This document shows, in pieces, positions 7,639 through 14,481 of a stretch of 20,085 bases of DNA (its first letter is position 1; every line of letters begins with the position of its first letter). The notes beneath the pieces were generated by a model. That model was not told where the DNA came from. It saw only the letters and a program-made list of their open reading frames with translations, and did no database searches. The translations under genes and the position numbers were made by a program. The stretch spans positions 27,557 through 47,641 of the forward strand of contig DHHS01000041.1 of assembly GCA_002403415.1 (NCBI GenBank), given 5' to 3'. This DNA comes from Sphingomonas sp. UBA4766 (lineage in GTDB: Bacteria; Pseudomonadota; Alphaproteobacteria; Sphingomonadales; Sphingomonadaceae).

Positions 7639-8350
7639 CGCGCTCGACTCGTTCGAAATGGCCGGTGTCGAAATCGGCGATCAGCAATTGCGTGATCCGT
7701 GCCGCAACGTCCTCGGGCGGCTTGACCGAGGCGGGGTCTTCGCCCGGGTAGGCCGCCGCGCGCATCGCGGTGCGAGTCGCGCCGGGGTCGATGATCGCGG
7801 CGCGCACGCGCGAGATATTGGCAACCTCCGCCCCGTAACAGCGCAGCAGCACTTCGAACGCTGCCTTTGATGCGCCATACTCGCCCCAGTAAGCGCGCGG
7901 GCTCCCGGCCACCGCCGACGTCAGGCCAATCACCCGGCCAGCGGGCGCGCGGCGCAGCATCGGGTCGAATGCCGCGATCAACGCGGCTTGTGCGCTGACG
8001 TTGAGCGTCATCACCCGCGCCAGCTCCTTGGGATCAATTGTTGCGACGGCGCCCAGTGTGCCGAGCATCGCTGCGTTCAGCACCATGATGTCGAGCCGGT
8101 CCCAACGGCCGCTCAACGCCACGGCGAGGCGAGCCACGGCATCCGATTCGAGAAAATCAACCGGGGCAATGGTGGCCGAGCCGCCGCGCGCGTAAATCGC
8201 GTCCTCAACCTCCTCGAGCGCGCCTGCGGTTCGCCCGGTCAGGATCACATGCGCGCCAGCCCCCGCCAGCGCGATGGCCGTGGCCGCGCCGATCCCCCGG
8301 CTCGCCCCGGTGACGAGCGCAATTCGGTCAGCAAGCGGCTTGTCGGTCAC
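7628..8350 (-). CDS. Short-chain dehydrogenase/reductase (SDR, classical type)
   Basis: A 240-residue classical SDR. TGASRGIG at 14-21 binds NAD(P), LNAAM at about 91-95 replaces the usual NNAG, and the catalytic tetrad is Asn117, Ser145, Tyr158 and Lys162 (YGASK). The substrate is unknown. An in-frame ATG at 8359 would add three residues, but AAGG directly touches that ATG. The GTG at 8350 has the same AAGG nine bases upstream and yields MTDKPLADRIALVTG, so it is preferred. The gene lies 23 bp after purF on the same strand and is probably co-transcribed with it. Its 3' end overlaps the convergent methyltransferase gene by 11 bp. Confidence 0.87.
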   Translation of the reverse strand: MTDKPLADRIALVTGASRGIGAATAIALAGAGAHVILTGRTAGALEEVEDAIYARGGSATIAPVDFLESDAVARLAVALSGRWDRLDIMVLNAAMLGTLGAVATIDPKELARVMTLNVSAQAALIAAFDPMLRRAPAGRVIGLTSAVAGSPRAYWGEYGASKAAFEVLLRCYGAEVANISRVRAAIIDPGATRTAMRAAAYPGEDPASVKPPEDVAARITQLLIADFDTGHFERVERAIA

Positions 8351-8373
8351 TTCATCCATCCTTGGTTTCGGCC

Positions 8374-9834
8374 TTAGCTTACCCGTTCGGCGAGCAGCGC
8401 GAACTGATCGACGGTTTCGATTTCGTCCTGATCGGTGAGCGGGGTGGGGTAATCGCCGCTGAAGCACGCGTCGCAGTGGCTGGGCGCGTCCGCGCGGCGG
8501 CTGTCCGCGCCCAAGGCCTTGTAAAGCCCGTCGATCGATACAAAGGCGAGGCTGTCGGCATGGATGAAATCGGTCATCCCGCCGACGTCGAGCTTGGCGG
8601 CGAGCAGCTTTGCCCGCTCCGGCGTGTCGACGCCGTAGAAGCAGCTATGTCGGGTGGGCGGGCTGGCGATGCGCATGTGCACTTCGGCTGCTCCCGCTTC
8701 CCGCATCATCGTCACGATCTTGAGCGAGGTTGTGCCGCGCACGATCGAATCATCGATCAGGATGATCCGTTTGCCGGTAATCAGCGCACGATTGGCATTA
8801 TGCTTCAGCTTGACGCCCAGGTGGCGCACCTTGTCGCCGGGTTGAATGAAGGTGCGGCCGATATAGTGCGATCGGATAATCCCCAGCTCAAACGGGATGC
8901 CCGATTGCTGGGCATAGCCAATCGCAGCGGGAACGCCCGAATCAGGCACCGGGATTACCAGATCAGCTTCCACCGGCGCTTCGACGGCGAGCTGCGCGCC
9001 AATCGCCTTGCGCACTGAATAGATCGACTGGTCATCGACAATCGAATCAGGGCGCGAGAAATAGACATGCTCGAAAATGCACGGGCGCGAGGGCTGGGCA
9101 GGGAAGGGCATGATCGAGCGCGTCTCGGTCCCCTGAACGATCACCAGCTCACCCGGGTCAATCGCGCGGACAAATTGCGCGCCGACCACGTCGAGCGCTA
9201 CCGTTTCGGACGCGAAGATGATCGCGCCGTCGAGCGTGCCCATCACCAGCGGGCGGATGCCCAGCGGATCGCGGCAGGCAATCATCCCCTCGGGCGTCAT
9301 CACGACCAGCGAATAGGCACCCTCCACCTGGCGCAGCGCGTCGATGAACTTGTCGAGCAGGGTGCGATAGCTCGACGTCGCGACCAGATGGATGATCGTT
9401 TCGGTGTCGCTGGTCGATTGAAAGATCGATCCGCGCCGCACCAGCTCGCGGCGCAGCCGGGTCGCGTTTGAGATATTGCCGTTATGCGCGATAGCGAAGC
9501 CGCCCGATTGCAGCTCGGCATAGAGCGGCTGGACGTTGCGCAGCGCGGTTTCGCCAGTTGTCGAATAGCGGACGTGACCGCAGGCTGCCGTGCCCGGCAG
9601 CGCGCGGATCACATCATCGCGGTCGAAATTGCCCGCGACATGGCCCATTGCGCGGTGGGTGTGGAATTGGTTCCCGTCCCAGCTGGTGATGCCGGCCGCT
9701 TCCTGCCCCCGGTGCTGGAGTGCGTGGAGGCCAAGTGCGACTAACGCCGCCGCCTCACCATCGGTGCCGGATACGCCGAAAATGCCGCACTCCTCGCGCA
9801 GCTTGTCGTCATCGAACGGGTTTGTGGTCAGCAT
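8374..9834 (-). CDS. purF: Amidophosphoribosyltransferase (glutamine PRPP amidotransferase)
   Basis: A 486-residue PurF that makes 5-phosphoribosylamine from PRPP and glutamine, the first committed step of purine synthesis. The Ntn-type glutaminase domain has its nucleophile Cys16 after a 15-residue propeptide (EECGIFG). The phosphoribosyltransferase domain has the PRPP loop LIDDSIVRGTT near residue 360. Cys252, Cys398, Cys454 and Cys457 match the four cluster ligands of the Bacillus subtilis enzyme, so this is the propeptide-processed 4Fe-4S form rather than the E. coli form. Length is normal. GGGA lies four bases before the ATG. The gene diverges from hisI across 122 bp, and the SDR gene follows downstream. 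Confidence 0.97.
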   Translation of the reverse strand: MLTTNPFDDDKLREECGIFGVSGTDGEAAALVALGLHALQHRGQEAAGITSWDGNQFHTHRAMGHVAGNFDRDDVIRALPGTAACGHVRYSTTGETALRNVQPLYAELQSGGFAIAHNGNISNATRLRRELVRRGSIFQSTSDTETIIHLVATSSYRTLLDKFIDALRQVEGAYSLVVMTPEGMIACRDPLGIRPLVMGTLDGAIIFASETVALDVVGAQFVRAIDPGELVIVQGTETRSIMPFPAQPSRPCIFEHVYFSRPDSIVDDQSIYSVRKAIGAQLAVEAPVEADLVIPVPDSGVPAAIGYAQQSGIPFELGIIRSHYIGRTFIQPGDKVRHLGVKLKHNANRALITGKRIILIDDSIVRGTTSLKIVTMMREAGAAEVHMRIASPPTRHSCFYGVDTPERAKLLAAKLDVGGMTDFIHADSLAFVSIDGLYKALGADSRRADAPSHCDACFSGDYPTPLTDQDEIETVDQFALLAERVS

Positions 9835-9920
9835 CGCGTCCCATCGGGTGATCGTTGCCGCATCCCTATAGGAGCGCCGATCGGCTTTGTCGCCTGTTTG
9901 TCATCAATTGTTCGCATCCA

Positions 9921-9949
9921 TTGAGCGAAGGGGCGCGGGTGCGCTAAAG
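9921..9949 (+). promoter_or_regulatory. Predicted promoter of hisI giving a leaderless transcript
   Basis: TTGAGC at 9921-9926 and CTAAAG at 9944-9949 are separated by exactly 17 bp. The extended -10, GCTAAAGG, resembles the alphaproteobacterial housekeeping form GCTANAWC. The hisI ATG begins at 9957, seven bases after the -10 box, which is where transcription would normally begin. No Shine-Dalgarno sequence fits between the -10 box and the ATG. Confidence 0.6.
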
Positions 9950-9956
9950 GCGTCGC

Positions 9957-10313
9957 ATGGATATGCGCGAGAACGGGTTGGCGCTGGACCCGAAATATGA
10001 TGCGAACGGCCTGATTACGGCTGTGGTGACCGACCGAGCGGGCGCGCTTTTGATGGTCGCGCACATGAATGCGGACGCGCTTGCCGAAACGCTGGCGGTG
10101 GGCGAGGCAGTGTTTTGGTCGCGCAGCCGCGGACGGTTGTGGCGCAAGGGCGAGACATCGGGCCATGTGCTGAAGCTGGTCGAGGCGCGGATCGATTGCG
10201 ATCAGGATGCGTTATGGCTGATCTGCGATCCTGCGGGCCCAGCGTGCCACACCGGGGCAACCAGTTGTTTTTATCGCCGTGTCACCGCCGATGGGCTTGA
10301 GCGGATCGGATGA
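9957..10313 (+). CDS. hisI: Phosphoribosyl-AMP cyclohydrolase
   Basis: A 118-residue single-domain HisI that opens the adenine ring of phosphoribosyl-AMP in histidine synthesis. The conserved core is fully present: MNADAL (37-42), SRSRG (55-59), KGETSGH (64-70), DCDQDA (80-85) and CHTG (97-100). Cys81, Cys97 and Cys104 are the expected zinc ligands, and Asp80, Asp82 and Asp84 the magnesium ligands. There is no fused HisE domain, as is usual in alphaproteobacteria. The gene stands apart from the other his genes, beside purF. Its stop overlaps the start of the next gene as ATGA. Expression is predicted from a promoter that places the transcript start at or next to the ATG. Confidence 0.97.
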   Translation: MDMRENGLALDPKYDANGLITAVVTDRAGALLMVAHMNADALAETLAVGEAVFWSRSRGRLWRKGETSGHVLKLVEARIDCDQDALWLICDPAGPACHTGATSCFYRRVTADGLERIG

Positions 10314-10816
10314 GGGGCGTGATCGGATGTGCGATCCTGCTGATGCTGACGGCGTGTTCGAACCGCGCTGAGCAAAGCGAAAAGGCGGGGGGCACCCCGC
10401 CCGATCTGGAGACGGCGGCGATCAGCGTCGGGATTATTCCCGATCCCAAAGCGACCGACATTGGCGGCCTGTTCGCGCGTGATACCGACCGGGTGTGCAT
10501 CGTGCCCGACGCGCTTGATTATCGGATCGGCGTTTTCGTCGATTATGGTGACATGCTGTCGTGCAGTGGTTCGGGGAAGGTCACGCGCGCGGGCGAGACG
10601 CTGCAGATTGTGTTCGATGACGCGCCCGACTGCGCCTTTGCCGCACGGTATGAGGGGGACCGGATCGTGTTTCCGGGGCGTGTCCCCAGCGCGTGCGAGC
10701 GATTGTGCACGCGCCGGGCGTCGCTGGGCGCGCTCGATGTCCGTCGATTGAGCGATTCGATCGCCGAGGCGCGGACCCTGCGCGGTGCCAGGGAACGGCT
10801 ATTGTGCGCACAATGA
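10310..10816 (+). CDS. Small predicted lipoprotein of unknown function with six cysteines
   Basis: I do not recognise this 168-residue protein. It begins with a short signal peptide (MRGVIGCAILLMLTAC) ending in a lipobox LTAC with Cys16 as the lipidation site, so it should be anchored in the envelope. The mature part has a polar linker, then a region with Cys63, Cys85, Cys108, Cys129, Cys133 and Cys166. That even number in an exported protein is compatible with three disulfides. Its ATG overlaps the hisI stop (ATGA), so it is translationally coupled to hisI, though a metabolic link is not evident. The last codons contain a 14-bp perfect palindrome. The frame has strong coding character and a proper lipoprotein start, so the gene is likely real. 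Confidence 0.75.
   Translation: MRGVIGCAILLMLTACSNRAEQSEKAGGTPPDLETAAISVGIIPDPKATDIGGLFARDTDRVCIVPDALDYRIGVFVDYGDMLSCSGSGKVTRAGETLQIVFDDAPDCAFAARYEGDRIVFPGRVPSACERLCTRRASLGALDVRRLSDSIAEARTLRGARERLLCAQ
10801..10814. repeat. Perfect 14-bp palindrome at the end of the lipoprotein gene
   Basis: ATTGTGCGCACAAT is identical to its reverse complement. It lies in the last codons of the lipoprotein gene, 13 bp before the -35 box of the MerR-gene promoter. About one perfect 14-bp palindrome is expected by chance in 20 kb, so only the position makes it noteworthy. It could be an operator. Confidence 0.35.
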
Positions 10817-10827
10817 TGTGCAATAGA

Positions 10828-10843
10828 TTGACGTTTACGTAAG
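10828..10843. promoter_or_regulatory. Putative operator with ACGT-TT-ACGT, overlapping the -35 box
   Basis: The stretch TTGACGTTTACGTAAG contains two ACGT blocks two bases apart (10831-10834 and 10837-10840) and a perfect TTACGTAA palindrome at 10835-10842. It covers the -35 box and the start of the spacer. ACGT-rich inverted repeats are, from memory, the operator type of LiuR-like MerR regulators of acyl-CoA breakdown, and such a regulator is encoded directly downstream. Autorepression is inferred. Confidence 0.42.
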
Positions 10844-10856
10844 GCGGAAATATGAG
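10828..10856 (+). promoter_or_regulatory. Predicted promoter of the MerR-family regulator gene
   Basis: TTGACG at 10828-10833 and TATGAG at 10851-10856 are 17 bp apart, close to the sigma70-type consensus. The first ATG of the regulator gene is at 10863, six bases after the -10 box, so the transcript would be leaderless or nearly so. The 17-bp spacer is unlike the stretched 19-20 bp spacer at which classical MerR activators work. Confidence 0.55.
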
Positions 10857-10862
10857 TGCGTC

Positions 10863-11294
10863 ATGATGAGTCCGTCCCTTTCTGCGGCCTATGCGCCAAT
10901 TGATCCGCGACCGGATCGGGAGAATTTCGGGATCGCCGATCTGTGCGACGAGTTCGGCGTCACCGCGCGCGCGCTTCGATTCTATGAGGATGAGGGGCTG
11001 ATCGCGCCCGAGCGACGCGGCACGGCGCGGGTTTATTCGCACCGCGACCGCGCGCGGCTCGCATGGATTTTGCGGGGCAAGCGAGTCGGCTTCAGCCTGA
11101 GCGAAATTCGCGAACTGCTTGACCTCTACGATCTCGGCGATGGCCGTCGCTCGCAACGATCGGCAACAATCGCACGTTGCCGTGAGCGGATTGCGCTGCT
11201 CGAGGCGCAAAAACATGATATTGACGCCGCAATTGCCGAATTAATCCAATTCATCTCGCTTGTTGAACCAACGATTGCCGACCAGAAGGATTGA
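10863..11294 (+). CDS. MerR-family transcriptional regulator, LiuR-like
   Basis: A 143-residue DNA-binding regulator. The N-terminal winged helix-turn-helix includes FGIADLCDEFGVTARALRF and YEDEGLIAPERRG (about 21-53). A wing follows with RVYSHRDRARLAWI. The GFSLSEIRELLDLYDLGDG segment leads into a C-terminal dimerisation helix (about 100-135). There is no cysteine-rich metal-binding C-terminus, which fits the LiuR-like group that controls branched-chain or fatty acyl-CoA degradation rather than metal sensors. The acyl-CoA dehydrogenase gene follows after two bases, so the regulator probably controls its own operon. The start is ATGATG at 10863/10866 and I take the first ATG. The only good Shine-Dalgarno, AAGGCGG at 10841-10847, is too far away for it and instead precedes a four-codon frame at 10852. 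Confidence 0.87.
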   Translation: MMSPSLSAAYAPIDPRPDRENFGIADLCDEFGVTARALRFYEDEGLIAPERRGTARVYSHRDRARLAWILRGKRVGFSLSEIRELLDLYDLGDGRRSQRSATIARCRERIALLEAQKHDIDAAIAELIQFISLVEPTIADQKD

Positions 11295-11296
11295 TC

Positions 11297-13099
11297 ATGC
11301 CGAAATATACACCCCCCGTTCGCGACACACGCTTTGTGCTCGATCATGTGGTCGGGATTGATCGCTACGCCAATCTCCCTGGTTTTCAGAACGCGACCCC
11401 CGATGTCGTGACGGCCGTGCTCGAAGAGGGGGGCAAGTTTGTGGCCGAGGTGCTGTTCCCGCTCAACCTGTCGGGCGATCAGGAGGGGTGCACCCGACAC
11501 GCCGACGGCAGCGTTACCACGCCCAAAGGGTTCAAGGAGGCCTATAACGCCTTTGTCGAGAGCGGCTGGTCGACGCTGGGCGCGCCGGAGGAGTTTGGCG
11601 GGCAGGGGATGCCGCACACCGTCTCCACCGCGTTTGAGGAATATATGATATCGGCCAACATGGCCTTTGCCATGTATCCGGGCCTCACTCATGGCGCGAT
11701 TGCTTCGCTGCTGGTGAAGGGCTCGCCCGAGCAGAAGGCGACTTACGTGCCCAAGATGGTGTCGGGCGAATGGGGCGGCACCATGAACCTGACCGAGCCG
11801 CATTGCGGCACCGACCTGGGCCTGATCCGCACCCGCGCCGAGCCTAGTGCGGACGGGAGCTGGGCGATCACTGGCACCAAGATTTTCATTTCGTCAGGCG
11901 AGCATGACCTGACTGAAAACATAATCCATTTGGTGCTGGCGAAAACGCCCGGGGCGCCGGAAAGCTCGAAGGGCATTTCGTTGTTCGTGGTGCCCAAGTT
12001 CCTGGTGAACGAGGATGGCTCACTCGGCGCGCGCAACACGCTGAGCTGCGGGTCGATAGAGCATAAGATGGGCATCCACGCCAATTCGACCTGCGTGATG
12101 AATTATGACGGGGCCAAGGGCTGGCTGGTCGGCGAGGAAATGAAGGGCCTCGCCGCGATGTTCATCATGATGAATGCGGCCCGGCTGGGCGTGGGCTTGC
12201 AGGGCCTTGGCGTTGCCGAAACCGCGTATCAAAACGCGGTGCAATATGCGAATGACCGCCGCCAGGGCCGCGCGCTGACGGGAGCGGCGGACCCGGCGGA
12301 AAAGGCCGATACGCTGTTCGTCCACCCCGATGTCCGCCGGTTGTTGATGGATGCCAAGGCCGTGACCGAGGGCTTGCGCGCTTTGTGCCTGTGGGGCGCG
12401 CTGCAAGTTGACCTCGCGCATATGGCGCAGACCGGGGAGGAGCGGCAGACGGCGGATGATCTGATCGGGTTGCTCACGCCGGTTATCAAGGGCTATGGCA
12501 CTGACAAGGGCTATGAAATTGCCACCAACGCGCAGCAGATTTATGGCGGCCACGGCTATATCGCCGAGTGGGGCATGGAGCAATATGTCCGCGATGCCCG
12601 AATCGCGATGATCTATGAAGGCACCAATGGCGTGCAGGCGATGGATCTGGTCGGTCGCAAGCTCGCGACCAATGGCGGGCGCGGGGTGCAATTGCTGTTC
12701 AAGATCGTGGGCGAGGAAATCGCGGCGGCCAAGATCAATCCCAAGCTGGCCGATTTTGCAACCCGGCTGGAGCGGGCGTTGGGCGACTTGCAGGCCTCGA
12801 CGCTCTGGTTTGTTCAGAACGGGATGCAGAACCCCAATCATGTCGGGGCCGGCGCGCATAGCTATATGCACCTGATGGGTATTGTCGCGCTTGGGCTGAT
12901 GTGGTTGCGCATGGCAACCGCGGCCACCACCTTGCTCGAAGCGGGAGAGGGTGACGCGAAGTTCCTGGAAGCCAAGCTGGTGACCGCGCGCTATTTCGCC
13001 GAACGGATTCTGCCCGACGCGGGTGCGCTGCGCCGCAAGATCGAAAGCGGATCGGACGCGATCATGGCACTCGACCCGGTGATGTTCGAAGCGGCCTAA
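11297..13099 (+). CDS. Acyl-CoA dehydrogenase, long (about 600-residue) type
   Basis: A 600-residue FAD-dependent dehydrogenase that introduces a trans-2 double bond into an acyl-CoA. It has the extra N-terminal segment (YTPPVRDTRFVLDHV) and C-terminal extension of the long family that includes DmdC, the methylmercaptopropionyl-CoA dehydrogenase. LTEPHCGTDLG near residue 165 is the FAD/substrate loop. QQIYGGHGY and IYEGTNGVQAMDL follow, with the catalytic base Glu441 in YEGTNG. The frame could open at a TTG at 11291. The ATG at 11297 is preferred because AAGGA lies six bases before it. It follows the MerR-like regulator directly and is probably controlled by it. The actual acyl substrate cannot be told. 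Its stop codon overlaps that of the convergent hydrolase gene. Confidence 0.93.
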   Translation: MPKYTPPVRDTRFVLDHVVGIDRYANLPGFQNATPDVVTAVLEEGGKFVAEVLFPLNLSGDQEGCTRHADGSVTTPKGFKEAYNAFVESGWSTLGAPEEFGGQGMPHTVSTAFEEYMISANMAFAMYPGLTHGAIASLLVKGSPEQKATYVPKMVSGEWGGTMNLTEPHCGTDLGLIRTRAEPSADGSWAITGTKIFISSGEHDLTENIIHLVLAKTPGAPESSKGISLFVVPKFLVNEDGSLGARNTLSCGSIEHKMGIHANSTCVMNYDGAKGWLVGEEMKGLAAMFIMMNAARLGVGLQGLGVAETAYQNAVQYANDRRQGRALTGAADPAEKADTLFVHPDVRRLLMDAKAVTEGLRALCLWGALQVDLAHMAQTGEERQTADDLIGLLTPVIKGYGTDKGYEIATNAQQIYGGHGYIAEWGMEQYVRDARIAMIYEGTNGVQAMDLVGRKLATNGGRGVQLLFKIVGEEIAAAKINPKLADFATRLERALGDLQASTLWFVQNGMQNPNHVGAGAHSYMHLMGIVALGLMWLRMATAATTLLEAGEGDAKFLEAKLVTARYFAERILPDAGALRRKIESGSDAIMALDPVMFEAA

Positions 13100-14421
13100 G
13101 GAATCGCTGGCGACGGCACTGGGCTGGGCAGGGCGCGCGGCAACGGCATTGGGGTGCCCTGTCGCCGCTCCAGCGCAGCAATGGGGTCGGGCAGTGCACG
13201 GGGCACAATCGGACCGGGGCTGCGGGCAATATCGGCCGCGATCAACTGGCGCCGCATGCACTGTTGCGGCTGCGCGCGGTCGAACATTGCGCAATTCCAG
13301 AGTGGCTTGTCATAGCCGGTCGCACGATCACGCAGATAGCTGAAGGCCATCGTCGCGATTTCGGTTGGGGATAACGGAAATGCCTTCGCCGCTTGCGCTG
13401 GATCGGTCCAGACCAGAAATTTGCAATAGGGCCGCTCTCCACAATTGAGTGCGGCAAGCGCCGGCAACTCATCGGCGCTGACATTGGCCGGAAGTGTGAC
13501 GATGAAGGTATCGGGCGTGCCCGCCAGTTCGGGATAGCGGCGGCGCACCGCCTCTGCGGCGGTGGCAGGTGCTGGTTCGGTCGCGTCAAGCCCAAGTGCA
13601 GGATCACGGTGGGCACTTGAAAGCGCGGCAAGCTGCATAATCACGGGTTCGTTGCCGTTCAACTGGCGCGTGAAGGCGGCGGGCGTTCCCCACCAGCCGC
13701 TCCAGCGGAAAAACAAATGCGTGCCCACGGCTGTTACCTTGTCGAGGCTTGTGCTCCAATAAGGTACGACCCAGTCGGTGTGATAATGCGTTGAATGGCC
13801 AACTGCTGCAAACACTGACCCGGTTAGCGCCGCGCGGGCGACCAGCCGGGCTCGCGCCCATGCTGCCGCGCCAAATCGCGCGCGCTGCAACGCCCCGTCG
13901 CACGTGAAAGTAAACTGACACCCGGTGGTGCGCTCCGCCCCTTCAAACACGACGCCGCAAATGGATTTGGGAAAGGCGGGATGGCGCACGCGGTTGAGGA
14001 TGACTTGCGCGACCGCTTGCTCGCCGACGACGTCATCGCCCGCCTCGTAAAGTTGCGCGGTGGCGAGGCAATCGATCGCGCGCGCTGCAACTTCCGGCGT
14101 TGCTATCAGGCGGAACGGGCGTGCGGGCGGGTTGGGCGCGGTCGAAAAGGGAATGGTTGCGTTAAACGCCACGGCATCGTCGCGGGTGACGGGTGCAAAG
14201 CGCGGCGCGTCAACCGTCGGCATTTCGCCGGGCGGGACAATCCGGGCGGTGGGCGGTCGAACGGCGGGCGCGCGGCGGACACCGTCGGGCGCAAGCGTCA
14301 AAATCAGCGCGGAAGGGATCGCGATTGCCGCGATTGCGGTTGCCGTCAGCACAGCGGCCAACGCGCGGGACATGCGGCTTGGCGGGGCGCTGAGCCGCGG
14401 GGCGGGGATCATTCGGTCCAT
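13096..14421 (-). CDS. SleB-type cell wall hydrolase with membrane anchor and long C-terminal region
   Basis: A 441-residue protein with one hydrophobic segment near the N-terminus (about 19-43) that should anchor it in the inner membrane facing the periplasm. A proline-rich linker follows. Residues 118-235 match the SleB/hydrolase_2 domain: ATAQLYEAGDD with the likely catalytic Glu126, QAVAQVILNRVRHPAFP, and TTGCQFTFTCDG. Such domains cut peptidoglycan glycan strands. The remaining 200 residues carry further cysteines (ALNCGERPYC, WNCAMFD) and are not recognised. An in-frame GTG at 14445 exists, but the ATG at 14421 has AAGGG seven bases upstream. The gene lies downstream of cysK on the same strand. 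Its TAG overlaps the acyl-CoA dehydrogenase TAA by convergent transcription. Confidence 0.85.
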   Translation of the reverse strand: MDRMIPAPRLSAPPSRMSRALAAVLTATAIAAIAIPSALILTLAPDGVRRAPAVRPPTARIVPPGEMPTVDAPRFAPVTRDDAVAFNATIPFSTAPNPPARPFRLIATPEVAARAIDCLATAQLYEAGDDVVGEQAVAQVILNRVRHPAFPKSICGVVFEGAERTTGCQFTFTCDGALQRARFGAAAWARARLVARAALTGSVFAAVGHSTHYHTDWVVPYWSTSLDKVTAVGTHLFFRWSGWWGTPAAFTRQLNGNEPVIMQLAALSSAHRDPALGLDATEPAPATAAEAVRRRYPELAGTPDTFIVTLPANVSADELPALAALNCGERPYCKFLVWTDPAQAAKAFPLSPTEIATMAFSYLRDRATGYDKPLWNCAMFDRAQPQQCMRRQLIAADIARSPGPIVPRALPDPIAALERRQGTPMPLPRALPSPVPSPAIP

Positions 14422-14481
14422 CCACGCGCCCTTAGGGCAAATCACCTTCGGCGCGAACCCCCGTTGCGCCGACGCTAACCC

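Noticed and set aside
9866..9871. CTATAG on the minus strand as a -10 box for purF
   Set aside because: It would give a sensible 25-base leader, but no -35 element is present at the right distance, so it is not supported.
12020..13294. A 424-codon open frame on the minus strand across the acyl-CoA dehydrogenase gene
   Set aside because: It runs antisense to the conserved catalytic half of the dehydrogenase and into the hydrolase gene. Composition is typical of a shadow frame, with no start signal.
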